This document shows positions 7,633 to 16,616 of a DNA stretch of 64,000 nucleotides, piece by piece. The stretch is from NCBI RefSeq assembly GCF_000011645.1, contig NC_006270.3:1671501-1735500 (forward strand), given 5' to 3'. The translations under genes were made by a program, and so were the position numbers. Source of the DNA: Bacillus licheniformis DSM 13 = ATCC 14580. GTDB taxonomy: Bacteria; Bacillota; Bacilli; Bacillales; Bacillaceae. Positions within the stretch are counted from its first letter, which is position 1. The number at the start of each line of letters is the position of its first letter. The notes beneath the pieces are model-generated. The model did not search any database and was not told the origin of the DNA. It saw only the letters and a program-made list of their open reading frames with translations.

Positions 7633-8148
7633 ATGAAATGGACGATACATCAGCTGAATCAAATGCCGAAGAAGGACTTTGAATTTGATGAAACAGTTGA
7701 TTTAAGCGAACTCTCTCAAAGCTCGGAAATCCGCAGCATTTCACCGGTGCGGGTGAAAGGGCGCGCGGAAATCCGCTCAAAGCAGGCTGCATTTGATTTT
7801 ACCATTTCAGGCGAGATGATCTTGCCTTGCTCAAGAACGCTTGTTGATGTTCGTTATCCATTCAGCATTTCTACAAAAGAACTGTTTATATTTCATAAGA
7901 CCGAGGAAATGGAAGATGAAGACATCCATATTGTTGAAGATGACCTCATCGACTTGACTCCGGTCGTGAAAGAAGAAATCCTTCTTGAGATCCCTATGCA
8001 AATCTTTTGTGAGTCTGTTCAAAAAGAAGAAGGTGCTCCGCAGGAGGGCAAGGATTGGCAGGTCATTACAGAAGATGACCGGAAAGACCGGATCGATCCG
8101 AGACTTGCCGGACTCGGGAAGCTCTTAAAACAAGAAGATGAATCTTAA
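7633..8148 (+). CDS. ylbN: YlbN, DUF177 (YceD-like) protein
   Basis: A 171-residue acidic cytoplasmic protein of the DUF177/YceD family, which is found directly upstream of rpmF in most bacteria. The plant and E. coli relatives have been linked to 23S rRNA processing or accumulation. Seen here: the conserved CSRTL.DV.YPF core (around residues 59-70) and the later acidic ID.RLAGLGKLL segment near the C-terminus. ATG 7633 has AGAGGTGA. rpmF starts 23 nt after the stop, so both share the strong upstream promoter. Confidence 0.9.
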   Translation: MKWTIHQLNQMPKKDFEFDETVDLSELSQSSEIRSISPVRVKGRAEIRSKQAAFDFTISGEMILPCSRTLVDVRYPFSISTKELFIFHKTEEMEDEDIHIVEDDLIDLTPVVKEEILLEIPMQIFCESVQKEEGAPQEGKDWQVITEDDRKDRIDPRLAGLGKLLKQEDES

Positions 8149-8171
8149 CGCTCTTTAAGGAGGTGGGAATA

Positions 8172-8345
8172 ATGGCTGTACCTTTTAGAAGAACTTCTAA
8201 AACGAAAAAAAGACTTCGTCGTACACACTTTAAATTGCAAGTGCCTGGTATGGTAGAATGCCCAAACTGCGGTGAGATGAAACTTTCACACCGCGTCTGC
8301 AAAGCATGTGGATCATACAAAGGAAAAGACGTAAAAAGCAACTAA
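8172..8345 (+). CDS. rpmF: 50S ribosomal protein L32
   Basis: A 57-residue basic protein starting MAVPFRRTSKTKKRLRRTH, the L32 signature. It is the zinc-binding form, with Cys30, Cys33, Cys43 and Cys46 (CPNC and CKAC pairs). A very strong ribosome binding site (AAGGAGGTGGG) precedes ATG 8172; an in-frame GTG at 8163 lies inside that site and is rejected. A strong terminator follows. Confidence 0.97.
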   Translation: MAVPFRRTSKTKKRLRRTHFKLQVPGMVECPNCGEMKLSHRVCKACGSYKGKDVKSN

Positions 8346-8357
8346 TCGTCAACAATG

Positions 8358-8390
8358 AAAACACAAGACTTCATGTCTTGTGTTTTTTTA
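8358..8390 (+). terminator. Rho-independent terminator after rpmF
   Basis: ACACAAGAC (8361-8369) pairs with GTCTTGTGT (8375-8383), extended by flanking A/T pairs, then seven T. Confidence 0.92.
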
Positions 8391-8433
8391 TACCCGTTTT
8401 CCCTTCATCCTTTTATTTCCTGTAAAGAAAATA

Positions 8434-8462
8434 GTCTATCTACTCTATCAGCCGCATATGTA
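8434..8462 (+). promoter_or_regulatory. Candidate sigmaE promoter of gerR
   Basis: GTCTATCT (8434-8441), a 13-bp spacer and CATATGTA (8455-8462) resemble sigmaE -35 and -10 boxes, 37 nt before the gerR start. B. subtilis gerR (ylbO) is sigmaE-controlled. The match is partial. Confidence 0.4.
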
Positions 8463-8499
8463 TGAGGTAAATTCATAAAGTCATGGAGGGGGATAACAT

Positions 8500-9099
8500 T
8501 TGACGATTACAAGACAGGATGCATGGACACAGGATGAAGATATATTGCTGGCTGAGGTCGTATTAAGGCACATTCGGGAAGGCGGGACACAGCTTTCAGC
8601 CTTTGAAGAAGTGGGCAAGGCTTTAAGCAGAACCGCGGCCGCCTGCGGATTCCGCTGGAATTCATTTGTCAGAAAGCAATACCAATCAGGCATTGAACTG
8701 GCAAAGAAGCAGCGCAAAGAGCTGCGCAAAAAAATCGGCATCCATTCCGCAAACCTTCCTGGATCTGTCAAAACGGTTTCTGAGAGCAAGGCGGAAAACC
8801 TGACGCTCGATGATGTCATAGAGTACTTGGAAAAGCTGAAAGAAGCCCCGGTTCAAAAGGACTTTATCGACGAGAAGAAAAAGCTTGCTGAAGAAATCAA
8901 TGAGCTGAAACAAGAAGTTGAAAAGCTGCGAAGCGAAAATCAATCGCTGAAAAAAAAGCTTGAATTGACAGAAGAGGATTATAAAGCGCTGATTGAAATC
9001 ATGGAGAGAGCCAGAAAAATGGTCGTTCTTCAGGGAGACGAACGAAACAAAAAGGCGATGCTCCAGCCGGAGCCGAATGAAAATCTGGGGGAAGCTTGA
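8500..9099 (+). CDS. gerR: Sporulation transcription regulator GerR (YlbO), RsfA family
   Basis: A 199-residue DNA-binding protein. The N-terminus (about residues 5-60) is a Myb/SANT-like helical domain: TRQDAWTQDED..LAEVVLRHI, then ALSRTAAACGFRWNS.VRKQY. The C-terminal half is a predicted coiled coil (EEINELKQEVEKLRSENQ and following). In B. subtilis GerR acts in the mother cell, where it tunes the sigmaE regulon. Start TTG 8500 follows GGAGGGG at a good distance. It is monocistronic, with a terminator behind it and a possible sigmaE promoter before it. Confidence 0.92.
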   Translation: MTITRQDAWTQDEDILLAEVVLRHIREGGTQLSAFEEVGKALSRTAAACGFRWNSFVRKQYQSGIELAKKQRKELRKKIGIHSANLPGSVKTVSESKAENLTLDDVIEYLEKLKEAPVQKDFIDEKKKLAEEINELKQEVEKLRSENQSLKKKLELTEEDYKALIEIMERARKMVVLQGDERNKKAMLQPEPNENLGEA

Positions 9100-9107
9100 A
9101 AATAGAA

Positions 9108-9139
9108 AACCGGCCATCCGCTATCGGCCGGCTTTTTTC
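9108..9139. terminator. Bidirectional terminator between gerR and ylbP
   Basis: CCGGCC (9110-9115) pairs with GGCCGG (9126-9131), with A-run and T-run flanks (TTTTTT at 9133-9138). Convergent ylbP ends 3 nt away. Confidence 0.8.
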
Positions 9140-9141
9140 GT

Positions 9142-9621
9142 TTATGCTGATTCAGAACTTTGACTAGGTTCGCTCGCAGGATGCCAAACGAGCGGATTTT
9201 CCCCTTTATCCCGGGCCATATCGTATTTAACCGGTGTAAAGCCCATCTTGTTCCAAAAATCGGATGATTTGACGCGCGGACTTGTGCGAATCGGGAGTCC
9301 GAAAGATTTGGCGAACTCCACAAGCATCGTTCCGTAGCCGTTTCGCTGATACCCCGGCAAAACTTCAAGCTTCCAGAGCTCGAGGTAATCTTGGCCTTCT
9401 TCAAAATATTGGTTTGATTTACCATCCACTTTATACAGGCTCATTCTTGCGACGAGCCGATTTCCGTAATAGATGCCGTAAAACGGTGAGTTGCTGTCGT
9501 TTTCAATCATGTTGCTTTCAAGGTCCTCCAGCATGGAAAGCTCTTGAATCCCGTACTCCCTGAACTTTTTAAATTCTTCAAGCGTTTTGTAGTTGATCAG
9601 CAAACGTTCGACTTTGACCAT
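9142..9621 (-). CDS. ylbP: GNAT-family N-acetyltransferase YlbP
   Basis: A 159-residue protein, the size of B. subtilis YlbP. The GNAT acetyl-CoA signature is visible as LWKLEVLPGYQRNGYGTMLVEF (Q-x-x-G-x-G loop), followed by the late FWNKMGF motif. The start at 9621 has GGGGG at correct spacing and begins the conserved VKVERLLINYKTLEEF. Upstream in-frame codons would add 20 residues, but a good promoter overlaps that stretch. The substrate is unknown. Confidence 0.88.
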   Translation of the reverse strand: MVKVERLLINYKTLEEFKKFREYGIQELSMLEDLESNMIENDSNSPFYGIYYGNRLVARMSLYKVDGKSNQYFEEGQDYLELWKLEVLPGYQRNGYGTMLVEFAKSFGLPIRTSPRVKSSDFWNKMGFTPVKYDMARDKGENPLVWHPASEPSQSSESA

Positions 9622-9652
9622 TATGTTACCCCCTTGTTTGTGGTCTACTTCT

Positions 9653-9681
9653 ATTGTAAACGCTTTTTTCAAAAAATCCAA
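9653..9681 (-). promoter_or_regulatory. SigmaA-type promoter of ylbP
   Basis: On the reverse strand TTGGAT (9681-9676) and TACAAT (9658-9653) are separated by 17 bp, about 32 nt upstream of the chosen ylbP start. This also supports the shorter ylbP start. Confidence 0.7.
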
Positions 9682-9803
9682 ATGATAAAAATTTTCTAAT
9701 ATAATGAAGCGAAACGGTTCTGAATATTTGAAACAACTGACAAGTCAACGGCGAAAATTTCTGCTATGATATACAGTATATGAAAAAATCAGGGTGTGAG
9801 AAT

Positions 9804-10685
9804 GTGAAAATCGGAGTCATCGGAGGAGGCTCGGTCGGCCTCCTTTTTGCATACTATTTTTCGTTCGGCCACGAAGTGACTGTGATTGCGCGGAGAAAGG
9901 AACAGGCGGAAGCGATTGAAGAAAAGGGAATCCGCCTTCTTGAAGACGGGAAAGAGATGACCGTGAACGCCAGGGGCGTGACTGAACTTGATCCGGACTG
10001 CGACCTTCTTTTTGTTGCCGTAAAGGAGCATCAGCTCGGAGCCGTTCTGTCTGAGCTGGAGCAGGCGGCTCCTCTTGACATCATGTTCCTGCAAAATGGA
10101 ATGGCGCATATTCCCGTGCTTGAAAAATGGCAGACGGGCCACCGCATCTATACGGGATCTGTGGAACACGGAGCTGTCAGGGTGGATGACCGCACATTCC
10201 GGCACACGGGAAAAGGGGCCGTAAAATGGAGCGCGTTCCGAAGCCAATCCGCCGCCCGGCTGAAAAAAGAGCTCGCTTCGGTGCATGAAGCGTTCCCTTT
10301 TATTTGGTCCGAAGACTGGTATAAGCCCCTCGCCGAAAAATTGATTGTCAATGCGTGCATCAATCCGCTGACGGCTCTTTTGCGGGTGAAAAACGGCGCG
10401 CTGCTTGAGGAGCCGATGTATGGGGCCTATATGAAGTTCGTCTTTGAAGAAGCGAGCCGGATTTTGGAACTTGAAGATCGCCAGGCAGCGTGGGACCATG
10501 TTCTTTCCGTCTGCCGCCGGACGAAAAGCAACACGTCCTCAATGCTTGCCGATGTGCTGGCAGAAAGAAAAACGGAAGCGGATGCGATCATCGGCTATCT
10601 GCTGAAGCGGGCAAAAGAGTCAGGAGAGCCCGCCCCGCACCTTACCTTTTTATATCGCAGCATCAAGGCGCTTGAAAACGAATGA
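9804..10685 (+). CDS. panE: 2-dehydropantoate 2-reductase family protein (YlbQ/PanE)
   Basis: Reduces ketopantoate to pantoate with NADPH in pantothenate synthesis. The 293-residue protein starts MKIGVIGGGSVGLLFAYY, the Rossmann dinucleotide-binding loop (GGGSVG, residues 7-12). The family's catalytic and substrate-binding segment follows as EKLIVNACINPLTAL, with the conserved Lys and Asn, and late in the protein SSML.DV...R.TEADAI.GY. GTG 9804 matches the conserved N-terminus; an in-frame ATG at 9780 adds eight residues (MKKSGCEN) before the Rossmann strand and is less likely. A TATGAT at 9763-9768 may be its -10 box. Another ketopantoate reductase could exist elsewhere, so the in vivo role is inferred. 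Confidence 0.88.
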   Translation: MKIGVIGGGSVGLLFAYYFSFGHEVTVIARRKEQAEAIEEKGIRLLEDGKEMTVNARGVTELDPDCDLLFVAVKEHQLGAVLSELEQAAPLDIMFLQNGMAHIPVLEKWQTGHRIYTGSVEHGAVRVDDRTFRHTGKGAVKWSAFRSQSAARLKKELASVHEAFPFIWSEDWYKPLAEKLIVNACINPLTALLRVKNGALLEEPMYGAYMKFVFEEASRILELEDRQAAWDHVLSVCRRTKSNTSSMLADVLAERKTEADAIIGYLLKRAKESGEPAPHLTFLYRSIKALENE

Positions 10686-10769
10686 AGCTAAATCTTTTGA
10701 CCGAATCGCGTAACGTGCTATACTCGTTTCGGATAGCTAACTATTTACTGGAGAAAGGAAGTTCTAGAG

Positions 10770-12386
10770 ATGCAGCTTACTGAACTTTCCATACAAAGTC
10801 AAAACCCTTTTGTACGAGACTATATAAATGGAAAAAAGGAGATAGAGCCGTTTTTTGATTACGGCCTGAGCAATGAAAGTTGGAGTGTCCGTTTGGATGA
10901 CCTTTCCTCCCGGACGTATGACCGCGATGCGTTAGCAGACTATTTGCTCGACTATCACCGCAAATTTCAATCGGCAACCATGAATGAAACAATCGAACGC
11001 CTTCGCGATCCGAAAAGCGTCGTCGTTGTCGGAGGGCAGCAGGCCGGCCTTTTAACGGGTCCTCTTTACACTATACATAAAATCGTATCGATCCTTTTAT
11101 TAGCAAAGCAAAAAGAACAAGAGCTGAACGTTCCGGTCATTCCGGTATTCTGGGTTGCGGGGGAAGACCATGATCTGGAAGAAATCAATCACGTCTACAT
11201 TTCTGACGGCGGCAAGGTGAAAAAGCACAAGCTCCCGCAGTCCCACTGGAAAAAAAGCCAGGCGGCAAAAACGGCGCTCGATGCCGAGAAAGCTGAAAAG
11301 TGGCTGGACGGGATTTTTGCTTCATTTGAAGAAACGGAGTATACGAATGATCTTCTCGGCCATTTGCGCCGATGTTTAAGGCAGTCTCTTTCTTTTACCG
11401 ATTTTTTCGAATTTCTTGTTGCCGACATGTTTGAACAAGACGGCTTGATCCTTTTGAATTCCGGAGACCCGGGCATCAGAAACCTTGAAGCGCGCTTTTT
11501 CCGGCAGCTGCTGGACAAAAACGATGAGCTGACCGACTCTGTCAAACGGCAGCAGGAATTGATGAAACAACTGGGTTACACACCGATTATCGAAGGGGCC
11601 GCACAACATGCGAACATTTTTTATGAGCGCGACGGCGAGCGGTTTTTAATTGAAAAAGAAAACGGCGCGTTTTTTATAAAAGAGCTTCATCTTCAGTGGT
11701 CTGAAGCAGAGCTTTGCGATTTGATCTGCCAGAACCCGGAAGCGTTCAGCAATAATGTCGTAACCCGGCCGCTCATGCAGGAATATCTTCTTCCGACATT
11801 GGCGTTCATCGCCGGTCCCGGAGAGATCAATTATTGGGGCGAGCTGAAAGGCGCTTTTCAGGTCATGGGCTATAAAATGCCGCCTGTCGTACCGAGGCTT
11901 CAGGTTACATTCCTTGAACGGCACATCGAAAAAAAGCTGGACGAACGGGGAATCGAACTCCGCGAATCGATTGAAAAGGGAGCGCGGGCCAAAAAAGAGC
12001 AGTATTTTCAAGATAAGGTTCCGAGCGGATTTACCGATTCGGTCAAACAGGCGAAAGAAAAAATCGAAAACATTCATTCCGCAGTGCGCGCCGAAGCCCT
12101 CGAAATCGACGGCAGCCTCGGCCCCCTTTTAGAAAAAAACGCGGGCTTCATTCAAGATCAGCTCCAATTTTTGGAGAAAACAGTCATCAGAAGGATTGAA
12201 GAAAAAGAAAACTATATTTTGCGTGATTTTGACAAAATTCAAACAAGCATCAAACCTTTAGACGCTCCCCAGGAGAGAATTTGGAACATCGTGTATTATT
12301 TGAACAAATACGGTCCGGATTTCTTGGAAAAATACAAGGATTTGCCATATTCATTTCAAAACATGCATCAAGTTGTCAAACTTTGA
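10770..12386 (+). CDS. bshC: Bacillithiol biosynthesis cysteine-adding enzyme BshC
   Basis: Performs the last step of bacillithiol synthesis, joining cysteine to GlcN-malate. The 538-residue protein is full length. Family blocks seen: VVVGGQQAGLLTGPLYTIHKI, PVFWVAGEDHD..E.NH (a Rossmann-like core), EGAAQHANIFYER, TRPLMQEYLLPTLAFIAGPGE..YW and a long C-terminal coiled coil (about residues 390-480). ATG 10770 has AAAGGAAG upstream. It stands alone between panE and the dcw cluster, the same place as yllA in B. subtilis, and ends in a strong terminator. Confidence 0.95.
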   Translation: MQLTELSIQSQNPFVRDYINGKKEIEPFFDYGLSNESWSVRLDDLSSRTYDRDALADYLLDYHRKFQSATMNETIERLRDPKSVVVVGGQQAGLLTGPLYTIHKIVSILLLAKQKEQELNVPVIPVFWVAGEDHDLEEINHVYISDGGKVKKHKLPQSHWKKSQAAKTALDAEKAEKWLDGIFASFEETEYTNDLLGHLRRCLRQSLSFTDFFEFLVADMFEQDGLILLNSGDPGIRNLEARFFRQLLDKNDELTDSVKRQQELMKQLGYTPIIEGAAQHANIFYERDGERFLIEKENGAFFIKELHLQWSEAELCDLICQNPEAFSNNVVTRPLMQEYLLPTLAFIAGPGEINYWGELKGAFQVMGYKMPPVVPRLQVTFLERHIEKKLDERGIELRESIEKGARAKKEQYFQDKVPSGFTDSVKQAKEKIENIHSAVRAEALEIDGSLGPLLEKNAGFIQDQLQFLEKTVIRRIEEKENYILRDFDKIQTSIKPLDAPQERIWNIVYYLNKYGPDFLEKYKDLPYSFQNMHQVVKL

Positions 12387-12399
12387 AATAATTTTTTAA

Positions 12400-12429
12400 A
12401 AAACCCTGAGTAGTTCAGGGTTTTTTTTT
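12400..12429 (+). terminator. Rho-independent terminator after bshC
   Basis: AAACCCTGA (12401-12409) pairs with TCAGGGTTT (12415-12423), 5-nt loop, followed by T to 12429. Confidence 0.92.
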
Positions 12430-12455
12430 GTTCTAAAACAGTGTAAAATAAATTT

Positions 12456-12501
12456 GTGGAGAGAAGTGGTGGATAGTGGTGAGTTGGGGAACGAAAGTGG
12501 G
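12456..12501 (+). promoter_or_regulatory. Candidate MraZ operator: G-rich repeats at ~10-nt spacing
   Basis: GTGG occurs at 12456, 12466 and 12476, then TGGGG at 12485 and GTGGGGG at 12497. The spacing is one helical turn. MraZ proteins bind TGGGN-type direct repeats at 10-nt periodicity upstream of their own operon, so this looks like the autoregulatory operator. The last repeat also serves as the mraZ ribosome binding site. A TAAAAT (12444-12449) just upstream is a possible -10 box. Confidence 0.7.
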
Positions 12502-12511
12502 GGCCGAGATC

Positions 12512-12943
12512 ATGTTTATGGGTGAATACCAGCATACGATTGATTCAAAAGGCCGCATGATCGTTCCGGCGAAATTCAGAGAAGGCCTCGGCGAGCAGTT
12601 CGTTCTGACGCGCGGGCTTGATCAGTGCCTGTTTGGCTACCCGATGTCCGAATGGAAACTCATCGAAGAAAAACTGAAGGCCCTTCCTCTTACGAAGAAA
12701 GATGCACGCGCTTTTACCCGCTTTTTTTTCTCCGGAGCCACCGAATGCGAATTGGACAAGCAGGGCCGGATCAACATTGCATCGCCGCTGTTAAATTATG
12801 CAAAGCTTGAGAAGGAATGCGTGGTCATCGGAGTTTCAAATCGAATTGAATTGTGGAGCAAAGAGATTTGGGAACAATACGTAGAAGAGCAGGAAGATTC
12901 ATTTGCCGAAATAGCTGAAAACATGATCGGATTTGATATATAA
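12512..12943 (+). CDS. mraZ: Transcriptional regulator MraZ
   Basis: A 143-residue DNA-binding protein that heads the division and cell wall cluster and represses it in several bacteria. It consists of two SpoVT/AbrB-like halves, each with the D-x-K/Q-G-R motif ([10 protein letters not shown] near residue 11, [10 protein letters not shown] near 82). ATG 12512 gives the usual [15 protein letters not shown] start; 12 further in-frame codons upstream fall within the repeat region and are not conserved. GTGGGGG is the ribosome binding site. rsmH follows after 65 nt. Confidence 0.95.
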
Positions 12944-13008
12944 TGAATCTTTGCGCATGCGGCGCTTCTGCAATCAGTTCATTTGAAAAAGGTGGGACTA
13001 GTAAAGAA

Positions 13009-13947
13009 ATGTTTGAGCATACAACAGTATTATTAAAAGAAACAGTTGATGGTTTAAATGTAAAAGAAGACGGTACATATGTAGACTGCACATTAGGCGG
13101 TGCCGGTCACAGCGAGTATTTGCTTTCACAGCTGTCTGAAAAAGGCAAATTGGTCGCTTTTGACCAGGATGAAACCGCACTCCGCCATGCGAAGGAAAAA
13201 CTGGCGGATTATGAAGGACAAGTCGTTTTCATAAAAAGCAATTTTCGGTATTTAAAAGACCGTCTAAACGAAATCGGCATCACGAAAGTGGACGGTGTTT
13301 TATTTGATTTAGGCGTCTCATCTCCTCAGCTGGATACACCCGAAAGGGGCTTCAGCTATCATCATGATGCACCTCTTGATATGCGAATGGACCAGTCGGC
13401 GGGCCTTTCGGCAAAGGAAGTCGTCAATGAATGGCCTTATGAGGATCTCGTGAAAATCTTCTTTAAATACGGAGAAGAGAAGTTCAGCAAGCAAATTGCC
13501 AGGAAAATCGAAAAAGCAAGAGAACAATCGCCTATTGAAACAACAGGCCAGCTTGTCGATATCATCAAAGAGGCGATTCCCGCACCGGCAAGAAGAAGCG
13601 GCGGGCATCCGGCTAAACGGATCTTCCAGGCGATTCGAATTGCGGTAAACGATGAGTTGAGGGTATTTGAAGAAGCGCTTTTGCAGGCGATTGAGGTGCT
13701 GAAGCCGGGCGGAAGAGTATCGGTCATCACATTCCACTCGCTGGAAGACCGGATCTGCAAATCGACATTTAAAGACATGTCGTCGCCTCCTGAACTGCCT
13801 CACGGACTGCCCGTGATCCCCAAGGAGTTTGAACCGAAATTAAAATTAGTCAACAGAAAGCCGATCACAGCTTCCGAAGAGGAGCTTGAACACAATAACC
13901 GTGCGCGCTCAGCGAAGCTGCGCATCGCGGAAAAAGCACGAGAGTGA
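13009..13947 (+). CDS. rsmH: 16S rRNA (cytosine(1402)-N4)-methyltransferase RsmH
   Basis: Methylates N4 of C1402 in the 30S decoding centre. The 312-residue protein starts [16 protein letters not shown]. It contains the SAM-binding [11 protein letters not shown] motif (about residues 24-34), [15 protein letters not shown], the family signature [15 protein letters not shown], and [18 protein letters not shown] 13009 lies 12 nt after GGTGGG, a long spacing, but it matches the conserved N-terminus. ftsL begins shortly downstream. Confidence 0.95.
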
Positions 13948-13978
13948 GCTGTACGAATTAAAAGGAGGTCATCAGTCT

Positions 13979-14332
13979 ATGAGCAATTTGGCTTATAAAG
14001 TAGAAAAACAGCAAAGACAGACAGACAGTGCAGAACAATCCGTTATCATCCGGAGAAGAGCATCGATTACGCTGGGGGAAAAGGTATTGATTGTGCTTTT
14101 CGCCCTGGCTGTGCTCAGCGCTTCACTTTTTATGATTTCAAAGGCTTTTGCCGCGTATCAGACCAATATTGAAATTCAAAAGCTCGAAAAGAAGGTTGAA
14201 ACGGAAAGCAGCAGAGTTGATGACCTCGAAAAAGAAGCCGATATGCTGAAAGAGCCGGACCGTATCATGGACATCGCCCGGAAAAAAGGCCTTAAATTGG
14301 GTGATAAAAAAGTGAAAGACATACAGGAATGA
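13979..14332 (+). CDS. ftsL: Cell division protein FtsL
   Basis: A small bitopic divisome protein that partners DivIB and DivIC and helps recruit and activate PBP 2B. The 117 residues equal the B. subtilis length. There is a basic cytoplasmic N-terminus, one membrane segment (about residues 39-59, VLIVLFALAVLSASLFMIS) and an extracellular coiled coil (IQKLEKKVETESSRVDDLEKE). ATG 13979 has a very strong AAAGGAGGTC; codons upstream of it overlap rsmH in another frame and are not used. pbpB follows after 6 nt. Confidence 0.95.
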   Translation: MSNLAYKVEKQQRQTDSAEQSVIIRRRASITLGEKVLIVLFALAVLSASLFMISKAFAAYQTNIEIQKLEKKVETESSRVDDLEKEADMLKEPDRIMDIARKKGLKLGDKKVKDIQE

Positions 14333-14338
14333 TGCAAA

Positions 14339-16474
14339 ATGCCGAAAAAAAATAAATTCATGAACAGAGGAGCGGCAATACTCAGCATTTGTTTTGCCCT
14401 CTTTTTCTTTGTCATCGTAGGACGGTTTGCGTTTATTCAAGCGACGGGAAAAGTGAACGGCGAAGTGCTTGCGCAGAAGGCGAACGAACAGTATGAGAAA
14501 AAGCGGACGATCGAAGCCCACCGAGGATCGATCCTTGACCGGAACGGAAAAGTGCTTGCCGAAGATGCTACGACATATAAGCTTGTCGCGATTATGAGCG
14601 AAAAGATGAAGCCTCAATACGTTAAGGACAAGCAGCTGACAGCTGAGAAGCTCGCGCCGATCCTCGGCATGGATGAGGGGAAAGTGCTCGATATTCTAAA
14701 TAAAAAAGGAGCGTTTCAGGTCGAATTCGGATCGGCGGGACGGGATTTGACATACGCCCAAAAAGAGAAAATCGAAAAGCTGAAGCTGCCGGGCATCGTG
14801 TTCACCCGCGATACGAAGCGCTACTATCCAAACGGAATCTTCGCCTCCAACCTCATCGGCTATTCGCAGATCAACGAAAAAACGGGTGAAATGCAAGGCA
14901 TGATGGGCCTTGAAAAAACGCTGAACGATTATTTGAAAGAAACGGACGGATACATGACGTACGATACCGACAGAACGGGCTGGCGCCTGCCGAACAGCAA
15001 TGAAAAGATTAAAGCGCCAAACAACGGAGACAACGTGTATTTGACGATCGATCAAAAAATCCAGGCGTTTTTGGAAGACAGCATGACGACCGTTCAAAAA
15101 GAGTACAAGCCGAAAAAGATTATGGCGGCGGTTGTTGATCCGAAAACGGGCAAAGTGCTTGCGATGGGGCAAAGGCCGAGCTTCAACCCGAACGTGCGCG
15201 ATGTCACGAACTATTACAACGACCTTGTCTCCTACAGCTTTGAGCCGGGCTCGACGATGAAGATTTTCACATTGGCGGCGGCCATCCAAGAAGGCGTATA
15301 TAATGGAGGAGAACAATACAAGTCTGGATCATATTCGGTTTCTAAAAAAGATAAGCCGATCAAAGACCATAACGGTGGAAACGGCTGGGGCCCGATCACT
15401 TTTAATGAAGGTGTTGAACGCTCCTCAAACGTCGCGTTTGCGATCCTTGCCAACGATAAACTCGGCACGGACCGGTTCAATCAATATTTGCGGAAATTCC
15501 ATTTTTACGACAAAACGGGGATTGACCTGCCTGGGGAAGCGAACAGCAAAATCAACTTTGAATATTTGCGGGATAAAGTGTCGACGGCTTTTGGACAGAG
15601 CTCTGCTGTCACGCCGATCCAGCAGCTTCAGGCCGCGACGGCGATCGCCAATAACGGAAAAATGATGAAGCCTTATGTGATCGATCATGTCGTTGATTCT
15701 GACAAAAACAAAACGATTTATCAAAATAAACCGGAACAAGTCGGCCAGCCGATCTCTGCCAAAACGGCAAAAGAAGTGCGCGAGCTGTTGGGAAAAGTCG
15801 TCACATCTGAAAAAGGAACGGGGCAGCCGTACAAGATCGAAGGATTTGATGTCGCCGGAAAAACCGGTACGGCGCAAATTGCCGGAGAAGACGGCAGATA
15901 TTTGACCGGCCGCGAAAACTACGTGTTCTCCTTCATGGGCATGGCCCCGAAGGACGATCCGCAGCTTCTCGTTTATGTGGCCGTGCAGCAGCCGCAATTA
16001 AAAGCTACGGAAACAGGCTCTGCTCCGGTGTCAAAAATTTTCAATCCGGTGATGAAAAACAGTCTTCACTACTTAAATATCACACCGAAAGAGACTGAAA
16101 AAGAAGAAAAGCAGGAAGAAAAACAGCTGAAAATGCCTGATTTCTCCGGCAAACGAGCCGAATCCGCCGCAAAAGAGGCGCAAGGCAGCAGCCTTGTTCC
16201 CGTTACGATCGGCGATGGCTTGGCTGTGAAAGAACAGTACCCGAAAGCGGGCGAAGCCGTCCTGCCGAACCAACGGGTCTTCCTGAAAACCGACGGGAAA
16301 ATCACACTCCCAGATATGACAGGCTGGTCAAAACGGGACGCCCTCCGCTTCGGCGCCATGGCAGGCATTCATATCGAAACGAGCGGCCAGGGCTATGTGA
16401 AGAGTCAAAATGTAAAAGCAGGCAAAGAATTAAAAGCAAATTCAGTCGTGAAAGTCAGATTGAAAAACGAATAG
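14339..16474 (+). CDS. pbpB: Penicillin-binding protein 2B (septal transpeptidase)
   Basis: Class B transpeptidase essential for septal peptidoglycan synthesis. The 711 residues comprise a short cytoplasmic tail, a membrane anchor (about 12-35), the PBP dimerisation domain, the transpeptidase domain and two C-terminal PASTA domains (from about 595, LKMPDFSGK, and from about 658, LPDMTGW). Catalytic motifs are intact: S305-T-M-K308 (PGSTMK), S362-S-N364 and K508-T-G510. It is 6 nt after ftsL, so translation is likely coupled. spoVD follows after a hairpin and its own probable sporulation promoter. Confidence 0.96.
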   Translation: MPKKNKFMNRGAAILSICFALFFFVIVGRFAFIQATGKVNGEVLAQKANEQYEKKRTIEAHRGSILDRNGKVLAEDATTYKLVAIMSEKMKPQYVKDKQLTAEKLAPILGMDEGKVLDILNKKGAFQVEFGSAGRDLTYAQKEKIEKLKLPGIVFTRDTKRYYPNGIFASNLIGYSQINEKTGEMQGMMGLEKTLNDYLKETDGYMTYDTDRTGWRLPNSNEKIKAPNNGDNVYLTIDQKIQAFLEDSMTTVQKEYKPKKIMAAVVDPKTGKVLAMGQRPSFNPNVRDVTNYYNDLVSYSFEPGSTMKIFTLAAAIQEGVYNGGEQYKSGSYSVSKKDKPIKDHNGGNGWGPITFNEGVERSSNVAFAILANDKLGTDRFNQYLRKFHFYDKTGIDLPGEANSKINFEYLRDKVSTAFGQSSAVTPIQQLQAATAIANNGKMMKPYVIDHVVDSDKNKTIYQNKPEQVGQPISAKTAKEVRELLGKVVTSEKGTGQPYKIEGFDVAGKTGTAQIAGEDGRYLTGRENYVFSFMGMAPKDDPQLLVYVAVQQPQLKATETGSAPVSKIFNPVMKNSLHYLNITPKETEKEEKQEEKQLKMPDFSGKRAESAAKEAQGSSLVPVTIGDGLAVKEQYPKAGEAVLPNQRVFLKTDGKITLPDMTGWSKRDALRFGAMAGIHIETSGQGYVKSQNVKAGKELKANSVVKVRLKNE

Positions 16475-16483
16475 ATCCCGTCA

Positions 16484-16512
16484 AAGGCTATCGGCTCAAA
16501 GTCGATAGCCTT
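16484..16512 (+). terminator. Stem-loop after pbpB, weak terminator
   Basis: AAGGCTATCG (16484-16493) pairs perfectly with CGATAGCCTT (16503-16512), but only TTCCGTTTGG follows, so it may attenuate or protect a 3' end rather than stop transcription fully. Confidence 0.5.
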
Positions 16513-16554
16513 CCGTTTGGACGCGGCCGCCTTGAATAGATGAAAAATCGGGCC

Positions 16555-16584
16555 GTTCTATCAAAACGCTCCGAGGCATAAAAT
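16555..16584 (+). promoter_or_regulatory. Candidate sigmaE promoter of spoVD
   Basis: GTTCTATC (16555-16562), a 14-bp spacer and CATAAAAT (16577-16584) fit the sigmaE pattern, 33 nt before the spoVD start. B. subtilis spoVD is sigmaE-dependent. Confidence 0.5.
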
Positions 16585-16616
16585 GAAACAAGCCTAAATA
16601 AGGAGTGAACGGTCTC

